Shown in pieces: positions 1 to 7,055 of a stretch of DNA of 14,151 bases; within the stretch, counting starts at the first letter, position 1, and every line of letters begins with the position of its first letter. The notes under the pieces were generated by a model. That model was given only the letters and a program-made list of their open reading frames with translations, made no database searches and was not told the origin of the DNA. Source of the stretch: Planctomycetia bacterium (GTDB taxonomy: Bacteria > Planctomycetota > Planctomycetia > Gemmatales > Gemmataceae); the NCBI GenBank assembly GCA_005773755.1, contig SXHE01000271.1, positions 1 to 14,151 on the forward strand, in the 5' to 3' direction. The position numbers and the translations under genes were made by a program.

Positions 1-193
1 AGCCGCAGATCCCCTCGCGGCAGTCGTGGTCGAACGCGACCGGCTCCTCGCCGCCGCGCGTGAGCTGCTCGTTAAGGGTGTCGAGCATCTCGAGGAACGA
101 CATATCGGGGCTGATGCCGTCGAGGTAGTAGCGGACCATCCGCCCGGCCTCGGTGCGCGACTTCTGCCGCCAAACGTACAGCGTGAGCTTCAT
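1..193 (-). CDS. sdhB: Succinate dehydrogenase/fumarate reductase iron-sulfur subunit (partial, N-terminus)
   Basis: The reverse strand reads from an ATG at 193-191 for 64 codons and leaves the window at position 1, so only the N-terminus is present. The protein begins MKLTLYVWRQKS and contains DMSFLEMLDTLNEQL followed by FDHDCREGICG. That last block carries the first cysteine ligands of the plant-type [2Fe-2S] cluster of SdhB/FrdB. The MSFLEMLD...PVAFDHDCREGICG pattern is that of the SdhB form common in Bacteroidetes and other non-proteobacterial groups. The family subunit passes electrons from the FAD subunit SdhA to the quinone site in the membrane anchor (TCA cycle, respiratory complex II). 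A modest GGGAA sequence lies about 8 nt before the ATG. The next gene upstream on this strand is the PVC dehydrogenase at 373-4413, so sdhA is not directly upstream; its location is outside the window. The identity is secure although only about a quarter of the protein is visible. Confidence 0.93.
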   Translation of the reverse strand, partial: MKLTLYVWRQKSRTEAGRMVRYYLDGISPDMSFLEMLDTLNEQLTRGGEEPVAFDHDCREGICG

Positions 194-214
194 TGAGGTT
201 CCCAATAAATAGCC

Positions 215-364
215 GTCTCACGCAAAGCCGCGAAGACGCAAAGAATGCAGGAGAAGACGGCAGAAGGACTGTCAGACAAGACGGGCCAGTTTGTCGGCGC
301 GTTGCCTTTACACTCGCCTCGCCTTCTCTTGTCTTCTTTGCGTCTTCGCGGCTTTGCGTGAGAC
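215..364. repeat. Palindromic element with perfect 31-bp inverted arms (REP/MITE-like)
   Basis: The left arm 215-245 and right arm 334-364 are exact reverse complements over 31 bp (core CGCAAAGCCGCGAAGACGCA on the left). Pairing continues imperfectly inwards: about 10 of the next 14 positions match. Together they form a 150-bp element with an 88-bp centre that lacks a convincing gene. It fills most of the gap between the PVC gene stop (375-373) and the sdhB ATG (193), so it would be transcribed as a long hairpin in the sdhB leader or the PVC-gene 3' end. I recall near-identical GCGAAGACGCAAAGAA-type repeats being scattered between genes in many unrelated bacteria; that is memory, not a search. 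No target-site duplication is evident at its borders. It could be a non-autonomous mobile element, a REP-like repeat mobilised in trans, or a strong bidirectional terminator/processing site. Confidence 0.85.
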
Positions 365-372
365 TCCTTGAT

Positions 373-3300
373 TTACTTCAGCACTTCCAGTTTCAGTTCC
401 TTGAACCGCACTTCGAGCGGGCCGCCGCTGTGCAGTTGCAGGCCGACGATGCCGCGGCGGGCGAGCTTGTCGTCTTCGTAGTCGGTGCAGAGGTTGCCGT
501 TGATCCAGATGCGCACGCGCGCGCCGACAGCTTCCACGACGTACTCGTTCCACTCGTCCGGCTTCACGAACTTCTCGCCGCCCTCCTTCGCCAGCAACCC
601 GCGACCGCTCTCCTCGTAGAGTTTGCCCCACCAGCCGGCCCCGATGTCGGCCTGCGGGCCGCGCATCTCGCCGTCCGGCAGCGGCACGCTGCGGAACTGA
701 ATGCCGCTGTTCTCCTTGTTCGGCGTAAGCTTCGCCTTCAGCGACAGCTTGAAGTTCTCCACCGCGACGTGCGACTTCAGGAACGTGTTCTTCTTCAGGC
801 CGGTCGCGGACTTGCCGACGATCTCGCCGTTTTCGACGGCCCACAGGCCGGCGTCGCCGTCCCAGCCGGTCAGGTCTTTGCCGTTGAAGAACTCCTTCGC
901 GTTATCGGCGTTCGCGAGCATCGGCACCTGCGACTGCGTTTGCAGGTACGCGATCAGCGACCGGAACTCGTGCTCGTTCACCTGCTTCAGGATGTCGTCG
1001 GGCATCATGGACAGCTCCGACGCCTTGCGGCTGGCGATGTCCTTCACCGCGAGCGTGAGAACTTCGCGCTCGGTCTGAATGGTGAGCACGCCGTTCACTT
1101 CGCTCTTCACGATGCCGACGATGTTGCGGTCGTCCGTGGTGACGATGCGGGTCGCGGTGTACTCCTTCGGGATGACCGCGCTGGGGTCGAGGATGTTGTC
1201 GAGCAGGTAGTCGATGTTGCCGCGGTTCGCGCCGGTGATCTCCGGGCCGACCTTCCCGCCGGTGCCGTAGAGCGCGTGGCAGTTCAGGCACGTCTTGGCG
1301 TACACGGTGCGGCCGAGGTTCGCGTCGCCCGGCGGCGCGGTGTTCGCCGTCAGCCGCTTCTTCCACCCGGCGATGAGCTGCTTGCGCTCCGCGGGCGTGT
1401 CGCGAACGATGCCCCACAGGTCCGCGATCTGCTTGTCGAGCGTGGCGTCGCCGTAGCCGCGCAACTGGCGGACGATCTCCGCGGGCACGTCGGTCGAAGG
1501 CACCGTCTTCGCCGCGACCGCGTTCATCAGGTCGCTCGCATAGCTCTTACGGGCCGCGAGCGTGGCGAGCGCGTCGCGCTTCTCGGCCAGCGAGAACGCG
1601 GCGTACTTGGCGATGATGACGCCCGAGGTTCGGGCGTCGTCGAACGCCGCCAGCCCGCGAAGGGCGGCCCCGCGGATGCCGGCGGCCGGGGGCTCGGTGT
1701 TGTTGACGAAGTCCAGAAGGAGGTTCACCATCTCGGCATCGCGGGCATCCACGAGCGCCGTGAGGGCCGCGAGTCGGGCCGCGGTGTCGGCCTTCGCATC
1801 GGCCAGCACCTTGCGGAGCGTACTCAGTGCCCGAGCGTCGCCGAAGGTGGCCGCGAGGCCGAGCGCCTGATTCCGCACCGCTGCATCCGGGGACTTCATC
1901 AGCACCTCGAACGCAACGGCCCAGTCCTTCGGCATCGGTAGGGAACGCTGGCCCTTCGCCCCTTCTTGCAGCCCGCGGAAGTACGCGACGCGCTCGCCGT
2001 CCGTCCGCGCGATCGCGAGCCTGAGTGTGAGCAGGTCGAAGGCTTTCGGCGTGCCGAGCGCGCCAACCCGCCGCGCGGCGCACTGGAACACGAAGGGGAT
2101 TTTGCCCTGCGCGGCCAGTTCGAGCGCCTTCACCGGGTCGCTCGCGCACAGTGGTTCGAGCGCGTACCAGTACAGGTACGGCAGGTTGTGGTCGGCCGCA
2201 TCGTCTGAACGAACGAGGATTTCGAGCGTGCCCCACCGTTCCTCGGCAGGCACCCTGAGTAACGCCGAAGCAACAGCCCTACGTGTGATTGGTGCGGACC
2301 GATTCCGGGCGATTGACCTACATAGCCCAGCTATTACCTGCGGGTCATTCTCCTCGCTAGCGAGACGCGCAACCCACGCCACCTCTTGGTCCGTTTCTTC
2401 GCGATTGATGGCCGGAACACCGCCGGTGACGTGCAGCGCCCACATCGCGCGAAGGCGAATGGCTTCTTCTTTATTCTCCTTCGCCATCTTCACCAGCGCG
2501 GCGCGGGCATCCGCGCTCGTCTTCGGCTCGCGGCTAACGCGCTCCTGCATGATTCGCCGCGCCGTGCGCGCGTACCAGTCGTTCTCGTGCTCCTGATACT
2601 TCACCAACTCCGCCCACGTCGCTTTTGACAGGTCGAGGTTTTTGACCGGCTTCGCGTCCTTGTAGCTGATCTTGTAGATGCGGCCGTTGGTGCGGTCCCA
2701 CACCTGCGGGTTATTGGTGTGGCAGATTTGCCTGTCGTACCAGTCGAGCATGTAGACGTTGCCGGCCGGCCCGATGCGCAGAGCCAGCGGGATCGACCAC
2801 TTGTCGTTCATCAGCATAAAGTCCGGGTTGCGGTCGGCCTCGTAGCCGCTCCCCTTCGGCGTGATAACGTCCACGTTGAGCCGGTGGCCGTGCAGGTTGC
2901 CCATGAACAGCTTGCCGTGGTACTCCTTCGGCCACACCCCGCCCTGGTAGCAGATGAGGCCGGCGTGCGCGTGCCCGCCGCCGGCGCTGTCGCTGCGGCC
3001 GTTGCCGCCGTGCGGGGTCGGCCCGGCGTAGTGTCGGTGCTTGGCAATCGTCTTGATGTCGTCGTAGGTGTAGTCGTTGACGTGCTTGCCCGCCTGCCGC
3101 GCGTACCGCCCGCCCTGGACGATGTGCCACATGTGCGGGATGACGCACGCCTCGATGAAGAAGTCGCCGGTGGCGTTGTAGTCCAGCCCCCACGGGTTGC
3201 TGGTGCCGTGCGCGAACACCTCGAACGTGTGCCGCGTCGGGTGGTAGCGCCAGATGCCGGCGTCGATGTAGGCGCGGTCCTTGTCCTCGCAGCCCGGTTT

Positions 3301-4413
3301 GCCGACGTTCGAGTAGGTGAACACGCCGTGGCAGCCGTACAGCCAGCCGTCCGGCCCCCAGATGAAGCTGTTCAGAGTTTCGTGCGTGTCGCGATAGCCC
3401 CAGCCGTCGAGCAGAATCTTCACCTCGCCGGCCTTGTCGGTCTTCTCGTCGTGCGGAATGAACAGCAGGTACGGAGCCGCTCCGACCCACACACCGCCGA
3501 AGCCGACCTCGATGCCGCTGACGAGGTTCAGCCCCTCCATGAACACCGTGCGCTTGTCATGCTTCCCGTCGCCGTCGGTGTCCTCGAAGATGACGATCTT
3601 GTCGCCCTCGCGCGGCTTGCCCGCGACCGCGGGAATGATCGGCCCCTTCTCCGGGTGCCGGCGCGGGTAGCAGTACGCCTCCACCACCCACAGCCGGCCG
3701 CGGTGGTCGATGGTGAACGCGACCGGCTGGTGAACGTCCGGCTCCGCGGCGAACACGCTGGCCGTGAACCCCGGCGGCAGCGTCATCGCTTTTACCGCCT
3801 CTTCGGGCTTCAAGCCGGCGTGCTTGTAGGTGTCCGCGGTCAACGGCTGCGGCGCTTGCGGGAAGCTCGGCTTCTGGGCGTGAAAGCGGAAATCGTCGAA
3901 GTTGATGTGGCCCCAGTGCCCCGTGTGCTTGTCCACCACGCGCACGAAGATGTCCTTGTCCTTGTACTTGGCGAGGTCAACCACCACGCGGTACATGTCC
4001 TCGGCCTCGGTGCCGGCGGCGCGGAAGATCACGTCCTTGCCGTGCACGACCTCGACGCACGTTTCGAGCGTGTGCGGCCCGCCGCCGACGAGGAAGCTGG
4101 CCCACGGGTGCGTCACCTTGAACGGCACACTCGTGAGCGTGCCGACCGGTTTGTCTTGCACCTTCTCGAACCCGCCGATCCAGTACTCGCCCTGGTGCCG
4201 GCTGCGGTTGTCCGCGCGGCGCTTCACGACCGTGTCGCCCTTGATGGGCTGGTCCTTGAAGGCGTCGCCGGCGAGCGTCCAGTCCTTGAGCGTGCCGGTC
4301 TCGAAGTCGAGGTTGAGCGGCTTGCCGTCCGCGCCGAGCGGGAGAACGCCGACGTCATTGGCGGCGGGCTGCGCGGGCGCGAGCAGCGCGACGGAGAGCA
4401 GGAGCGAGTTCAT
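373..4413 (-). CDS. Secreted PVC-type dehydrogenase with HEAT-like repeats, cytochrome c and C-terminal DUF1080 domain
   Basis: The protein has 1346 residues from the ATG at 4413-4411. I prefer this start to an in-frame upstream one at 4530 because it is preceded by GGAG and opens a signal peptide (MNSLLLSVALLAPAQPAA). Regions in order: a jelly-roll/CBM-like part (about 33-178, NLDFETGTLKDW to HINFDDFRF); the PVC-type membrane-bound dehydrogenase beta-propeller (about 211-591, starting LPPGFTASVFAAEPDVHQP, with a His/Gly-rich HGGNGRSDSAGGGHAHAG stretch); alpha-helical HEAT-like repeats (about 596-960); a haem c site CLNCH at 1042-1046 in the Planctomycetes-specific haem-binding domain, with possible axial Met at 1136/1137 (SMMPDD); and DUF1080 (about 1172-1344, FFNGKDLTGWDGDAG to LHSGGPLEVRFKEL), a fold now linked to 3-keto-glycoside hydrolysis. 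Plausible role: periplasmic sugar or glycoside oxidation coupled to cytochrome electron transfer, with cleavage of the oxidised product. The role is inferred; the domain calls are firm. Confidence 0.93.
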   Translation of the reverse strand: MNSLLLSVALLAPAQPAANDVGVLPLGADGKPLNLDFETGTLKDWTLAGDAFKDQPIKGDTVVKRRADNRSRHQGEYWIGGFEKVQDKPVGTLTSVPFKVTHPWASFLVGGGPHTLETCVEVVHGKDVIFRAAGTEAEDMYRVVVDLAKYKDKDIFVRVVDKHTGHWGHINFDDFRFHAQKPSFPQAPQPLTADTYKHAGLKPEEAVKAMTLPPGFTASVFAAEPDVHQPVAFTIDHRGRLWVVEAYCYPRRHPEKGPIIPAVAGKPREGDKIVIFEDTDGDGKHDKRTVFMEGLNLVSGIEVGFGGVWVGAAPYLLFIPHDEKTDKAGEVKILLDGWGYRDTHETLNSFIWGPDGWLYGCHGVFTYSNVGKPGCEDKDRAYIDAGIWRYHPTRHTFEVFAHGTSNPWGLDYNATGDFFIEACVIPHMWHIVQGGRYARQAGKHVNDYTYDDIKTIAKHRHYAGPTPHGGNGRSDSAGGGHAHAGLICYQGGVWPKEYHGKLFMGNLHGHRLNVDVITPKGSGYEADRNPDFMLMNDKWSIPLALRIGPAGNVYMLDWYDRQICHTNNPQVWDRTNGRIYKISYKDAKPVKNLDLSKATWAELVKYQEHENDWYARTARRIMQERVSREPKTSADARAALVKMAKENKEEAIRLRAMWALHVTGGVPAINREETDQEVAWVARLASEENDPQVIAGLCRSIARNRSAPITRRAVASALLRVPAEERWGTLEILVRSDDAADHNLPYLYWYALEPLCASDPVKALELAAQGKIPFVFQCAARRVGALGTPKAFDLLTLRLAIARTDGERVAYFRGLQEGAKGQRSLPMPKDWAVAFEVLMKSPDAAVRNQALGLAATFGDARALSTLRKVLADAKADTAARLAALTALVDARDAEMVNLLLDFVNNTEPPAAGIRGAALRGLAAFDDARTSGVIIAKYAAFSLAEKRDALATLAARKSYASDLMNAVAAKTVPSTDVPAEIVRQLRGYGDATLDKQIADLWGIVRDTPAERKQLIAGWKKRLTANTAPPGDANLGRTVYAKTCLNCHALYGTGGKVGPEITGANRGNIDYLLDNILDPSAVIPKEYTATRIVTTDDRNIVGIVKSEVNGVLTIQTEREVLTLAVKDIASRKASELSMMPDDILKQVNEHEFRSLIAYLQTQSQVPMLANADNAKEFFNGKDLTGWDGDAGLWAVENGEIVGKSATGLKKNTFLKSHVAVENFKLSLKAKLTPNKENSGIQFRSVPLPDGEMRGPQADIGAGWWGKLYEESGRGLLAKEGGEKFVKPDEWNEYVVEAVGARVRIWINGNLCTDYEDDKLARRGIVGLQLHSGGPLEVRFKELKLEVLK

Positions 4414-4444
4414 GCCGCGACTCCGGGAGAGGTGCGATTCTGAC

Positions 4445-4473
4445 GTGATACGCGCGGCAACCGACCTTGACGA
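4445..4473 (-). promoter_or_regulatory. Candidate promoter for the PVC dehydrogenase gene
   Basis: On the minus strand TCGTCA (4473-4468) and TATCAC (4450-4445) are separated by 17 bp. Each matches 4 of 6 sigma-70 consensus positions, and a start near 4438 would give a leader of about 25 nt before the ATG at 4413. An alternative lies just upstream in the AT-rich island 4471-4497, which contains AATAATATAC and is conspicuous in this GC-rich window. Neither is strong, and planctomycete promoters are poorly defined. Confidence 0.25.
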
Positions 4474-4544
4474 ATCTGTAATTCCGTATATTATTCGAGG
4501 TGGTGGCGAGTTTGTGGGCGGAGGGCACATTCAACGGTGATGTC

Positions 4545-4756
4545 TTGTGTAACAGGTTCGCGATCCGCCCGCTCGGGGCCACCGGTTTTGTGCAAGGCGC
4601 TCGCGGGTCGCCCGCCTCGGGCCGCGACAACCTTCCATCGGGGGTGTTTTGTGCAACACTTTTCGCGCGCTACCAATTCGCCCGGCGCGGGCGCGATCTC
4701 GGGTACTGAGGATTTGTGCAACACTTTTTCGAAACTACCAATTCGCCCCCCGCGGG
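4545..4756 (+). repeat. Degenerate direct-repeat array with TTGTGCAA core
   Basis: The 437-bp gene-free stretch 4414-4850 holds four copies of TTGTGYAA at 4545, 4588, 4649 and 4714. The last two belong to a clear 43-bp repeat (4649-4691 and 4714-4756). This repeat has the layout TTGTGCAACACTTTT, six variable bases, CTACCAATTCGCCC, two variable bases, CGCGGG. The two copies agree at 35 of 43 positions, and all differences fall in the two short variable blocks. The first two units are more decayed: they keep the core and a C-rich/G-rich tail (CCGCCCGCTCGGGGCC, CGCCCGCCTCGGGCC). Spacing is 43, 61 and 65 bp, so the array is not strictly tandem. It sits between the divergent starts of the PVC dehydrogenase and MFS transporter genes. 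It could be a multi-site operator or a dispersed genomic repeat. Reading frames across it look non-coding. Confidence 0.7.
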
Positions 4757-4787
4757 TCGGCCCGATCCGCGGTTCTCGGCTTCTTAG

Positions 4788-4816
4788 TTGCCGCGGGGCG
4801 GTCGCGGTTTTACATT
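4788..4816 (+). promoter_or_regulatory. Candidate sigma-70-like promoter for the MFS transporter gene
   Basis: TTGCCG (4788-4793) and TACATT (4811-4816) are separated by exactly 17 bp. Each matches 4 of 6 consensus positions. A start near 4823 would leave a leader of about 28 nt, including the GGAG ribosome-binding site at 4842-4845. The promoter lies directly downstream of the TTGTGCAA repeat array, so proteins bound there could influence it. The call rests on motif and spacing only. Confidence 0.4.
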
Positions 4817-4850
4817 CAGCGGCATTCCTCGCGCCACACCCGGAGCCGAC

Positions 4851-6614
4851 ATGTCCGCCGATCCTCTTCCCGATGCTCGCGCAAAAACCCTGCGCCGCAA
4901 GCTGTGCCTGATGATGTTCCTCCAGATCTTCATCTGGGGAGCGTGGTTCGAGTTGGGCTTCGCCTACATCCCGAGTCTGAAGTTCGCCGGTTGGCAGAAC
5001 GCGCTCATCTTCGGGGCGTTCAACATCGGCGCGCTGGTCGCGCTGCTGTTCAGCACTCAGTTCGCCGACCGGAAGTTCGCGGCGGAGAAGTTCCTCGGCC
5101 TCAGCCACGTCATCGGCGGGGCCGCGATCCTCGGCCTGTTCTTCCTGCAAGTGCCCGTCGGCACCGGCCCCGGTCAGGTGGCCGAAGTGAAGATCGTGGC
5201 GAAGGACGACAAGCTCACGCAGGGGGTGGGCGAGTTCCCGGACAAGACGCGCGTGATCGTGGACAACGTGACCGCGACCGACGACAAGGACAGGGCCGAT
5301 TGGTCCGAGGACGAGAAGGTGCAGCTCCGGGACTACGTGAACGCGAAGCCCGAAGACCGCGCGAAGCTGGCCCCGGACATCGGCAAGGCCACCAAGTTCT
5401 GGGCCGCGTTCGAGCACGACAAGAAGGCGTTCGACGCCGCGACACCCGACGAGCGCGCCGCGAAGAAGCTCAAAGACCCGCGGTTCAACGTGACGTTCGT
5501 GGTCGCGGAGCGGAAGAAGGACGCGGCCGGGCAGGACTGGGCGCTGGGCGACGCGAAGACCCCGCTGGCCCCGTTCTGGCTGTTCTTCGGGCTGATGTTC
5601 CTGCACTGCATCTTCTACGTGCCGACCGTCTCGATCACCAACTCGATCGCGTTCGCGAACCTCAAAGACCCGGCCCGCGAGTTCGGCCCGGTGCGCGTGT
5701 GGGGCACCATCGGCTGGATCGTCGCGAGCTGGCCGTTCATCTTCATCCTGGTGAACTGGGCCAAAGTGCCCGCGATGGGCGACGTCGGCTTCTTCGAGTG
5801 GATCGGCAAGGCGCTGGGCACCTCGAAGGACGGCCTCGAAGCCTCGACCGCGCAGCGGTACATCTTCCTGGTCGCGGGGGTGTCGGCGTTCGTGCTCGCG
5901 GCGATCAGCCCGACGCTGCCGCACACGCCGCCCAAACCGGCCGCGCCCGGCGAGGGGTCGTTCGCCGCGCTCAAGGCCGCGAAGCTGCTGCGGCACCCGT
6001 TCGTCGCGGTGCTGTTCCTGGTCACGTTCATCGACGCGGCCGTTCACCAGAGCTTCTTCTACTGGACCGCCGGGTTCCTCCAGACGCCCCGCGCCGACGG
6101 CGGGGTTGGCATCCCGGCGAACTGGGTGCTGCCGGTGATGAAGATCGGTCAGATCGCGGAAATCCTGACGATGCTCGCACTGGGCTACGTGCTCAAGAGC
6201 TTCGGCTGGCGCACGACGATGATCGTGGGCGTGCTGGGCCACGGGGCGCGGTTCGCGGTGTTCGCGTTCTACCCGGAGCCGTGGGCCGCGATCACGGTGA
6301 ACGTGCTGCACGGCATCTGCTACGCGTTCTTCTTCGCCACGGTCTACATCTTCGTGGACGAGTTCTTCCCGAAGGACGTGCGCTCCAGCGCGCAGGGGCT
6401 GTTCAACGTGCTGATCCTCGGCTTCGGGCCGTTCGTGGCGAACCTGATCTGCGGGCAACTCGGCGTGATGTACAAGACCGGCGACAAGCTGCAGTACTCG
6501 GCGATCTTCCAGTACTCGATGGGCGCGGCGTTCGCCGGGGCGCTGCTGCTGGCGGTGTTCTTCCACCCGCCGAAGGAGAGCATCAAGAACGAGGAGCAGC
6601 AGCCACCGCAGTGA
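4851..6614 (+). CDS. MFS transporter, nucleoside:H+ symporter type, with large soluble insert
   Basis: The protein has 587 residues from ATG 4851, which has GGAG five bases upstream; an in-frame TTG at 4788 would add 21 unlikely residues. The opening LMMFLQIFIWGAWFELGFAYIP resembles the Nuc_H_symport (NupG/XapB) branch of the major facilitator superfamily. Twelve hydrophobic segments can be placed at about 18-40, 50-70, 80-100, 241-262, 283-303, 336-355, 382-404, 425-447, 457-475, 480-502, 514-536 and 553-572. Between segments 3 and 4 is a hydrophilic, charged insert of about 140 residues (101-240) that usual family members of about 400-420 residues lack. The segment VYIFVDEFFPKDVRSSAQGLFN is a typical late-helix MFS motif. 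The likely role is proton-coupled uptake of a nucleoside or similar small molecule across the inner membrane; the substrate is not shown by the sequence. It converges with the PII gene, 21 bp apart. Confidence 0.85.
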   Translation: MSADPLPDARAKTLRRKLCLMMFLQIFIWGAWFELGFAYIPSLKFAGWQNALIFGAFNIGALVALLFSTQFADRKFAAEKFLGLSHVIGGAAILGLFFLQVPVGTGPGQVAEVKIVAKDDKLTQGVGEFPDKTRVIVDNVTATDDKDRADWSEDEKVQLRDYVNAKPEDRAKLAPDIGKATKFWAAFEHDKKAFDAATPDERAAKKLKDPRFNVTFVVAERKKDAAGQDWALGDAKTPLAPFWLFFGLMFLHCIFYVPTVSITNSIAFANLKDPAREFGPVRVWGTIGWIVASWPFIFILVNWAKVPAMGDVGFFEWIGKALGTSKDGLEASTAQRYIFLVAGVSAFVLAAISPTLPHTPPKPAAPGEGSFAALKAAKLLRHPFVAVLFLVTFIDAAVHQSFFYWTAGFLQTPRADGGVGIPANWVLPVMKIGQIAEILTMLALGYVLKSFGWRTTMIVGVLGHGARFAVFAFYPEPWAAITVNVLHGICYAFFFATVYIFVDEFFPKDVRSSAQGLFNVLILGFGPFVANLICGQLGVMYKTGDKLQYSAIFQYSMGAAFAGALLLAVFFHPPKESIKNEEQQPPQ

Positions 6615-6635
6615 TGTCACCACGGGGCGGGCCGT

Positions 6636-6950
6636 TCAGAACTCGAGCGGCTCGTTCCAGGCAGCGGGCACGACGAACACCTTGCCGTCGCCGATGCGCC
6701 CGGTGCGGGCCACCTTCGGCACGGCCTCGCCCAGCGCCGCGGCCTGCTCGTCCGTCGCCCACACGGTGATCTCGACTTTGGGCAGGTACGCGGTGCTGTA
6801 CTCGGACCCGCGGTAGCGGTCCAGGTAGCCCTTCTGCCGGCCGTAGCCCTTCGCCTCGCGCACCGCGCACGCGGTCACACCGAGCGCGGCGATCGCGCGC
6901 AGCACGGCCTCGGCGCGAAACGGCTTCACCACAATTGTCAGTTGCTTCAC
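6636..6950 (-). CDS. PII-family signal-transduction protein with atypical C-terminus
   Basis: The protein has 104 residues from a GTG start at 6950-6948, with a good GGAGGGAG ribosome-binding site six bases upstream. PII hallmarks are present: MKQLTIVVKPFR at the N-terminus; REAKGYGRQKG (31-41), which supplies the conserved Arg38 and Gly residues; the T-loop block YRGSEYSTAYLPKVEIT with Tyr51 at the classical uridylylation position; and ARTGRIGDGKVFV (81-93) with Lys90. The tail is unusual. GlnB/GlnK proteins of about 112 residues end in an RIRTGE-type C-loop whose arginines contact ATP phosphates; this protein instead ends VPAAWNEPLEF. It therefore resembles PII paralogues outside classic GlnB/GlnK. 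PII trimers sense ATP/ADP and 2-oxoglutarate and bind partner proteins, but no amtB or glnA is adjacent. The gene lies 105 bp downstream of the PQQ-like protein gene on the same strand; cotranscription is possible but unproven. Confidence 0.88.
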   Translation of the reverse strand: MKQLTIVVKPFRAEAVLRAIAALGVTACAVREAKGYGRQKGYLDRYRGSEYSTAYLPKVEITVWATDEQAAALGEAVPKVARTGRIGDGKVFVVPAAWNEPLEF

Positions 6951-7055
6951 GGCGCGCTCCCTCCGCTCAGGACTTGAGACGACCGAACCACTCGGATCGC
7001 GCCCCCGGCGTTCGCCCGAGGCGCGTTCTGCGCATTTGTGCGCGACTCGTTGGCG

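Noticed and set aside
193..1941. Long plus-strand open frame opposite the PVC dehydrogenase gene
   Set aside because: Its translation is Arg/Val/Ala/His-rich low-complexity sequence, as expected for the complement of a high-GC gene; the opposite strand encodes recognised domains over the same bases.
2719..4443. 574-codon plus-strand frame
   Set aside because: Shadow of the PVC dehydrogenase propeller; Val/Arg/Ala-rich and no ribosome-binding site.
4500..4709. Small open frames across the TTGTGCAA repeat array on both strands
   Set aside because: They only translate the repeat (LHKS/CTKH-like motifs recur because the DNA repeats), lack ribosome-binding sites and have no recognisable product.
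4414..4850. CRISPR array or tRNA in the gene-free stretch
   Set aside because: The repeats are unevenly spaced, only two are well matched, and no tRNA cloverleaf or uniform spacer pattern is visible.
4491..6623. 710-codon minus-strand frame and 706-codon plus-strand frame overlapping the MFS transporter
   Set aside because: Both are compositionally biased shadow frames (Arg/Glu/His-rich or Arg-rich) with no domain; the 12-helix transporter frame explains the DNA.
6639..6657. GAAC(T)CGAG-CGG-CTCGTTC hairpin at the convergent MFS/PII ends as a bidirectional terminator
   Set aside because: Stem is bulged, overlaps the PII stop codon, and no T tract follows.
7030..7043. GCGCA-TTTG-TGCGC hairpin between the PQQ-like and PII genes as a terminator
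   Set aside because: The stem is only 5 bp and there is no T tract in either direction; such hairpins are common by chance at this GC content.
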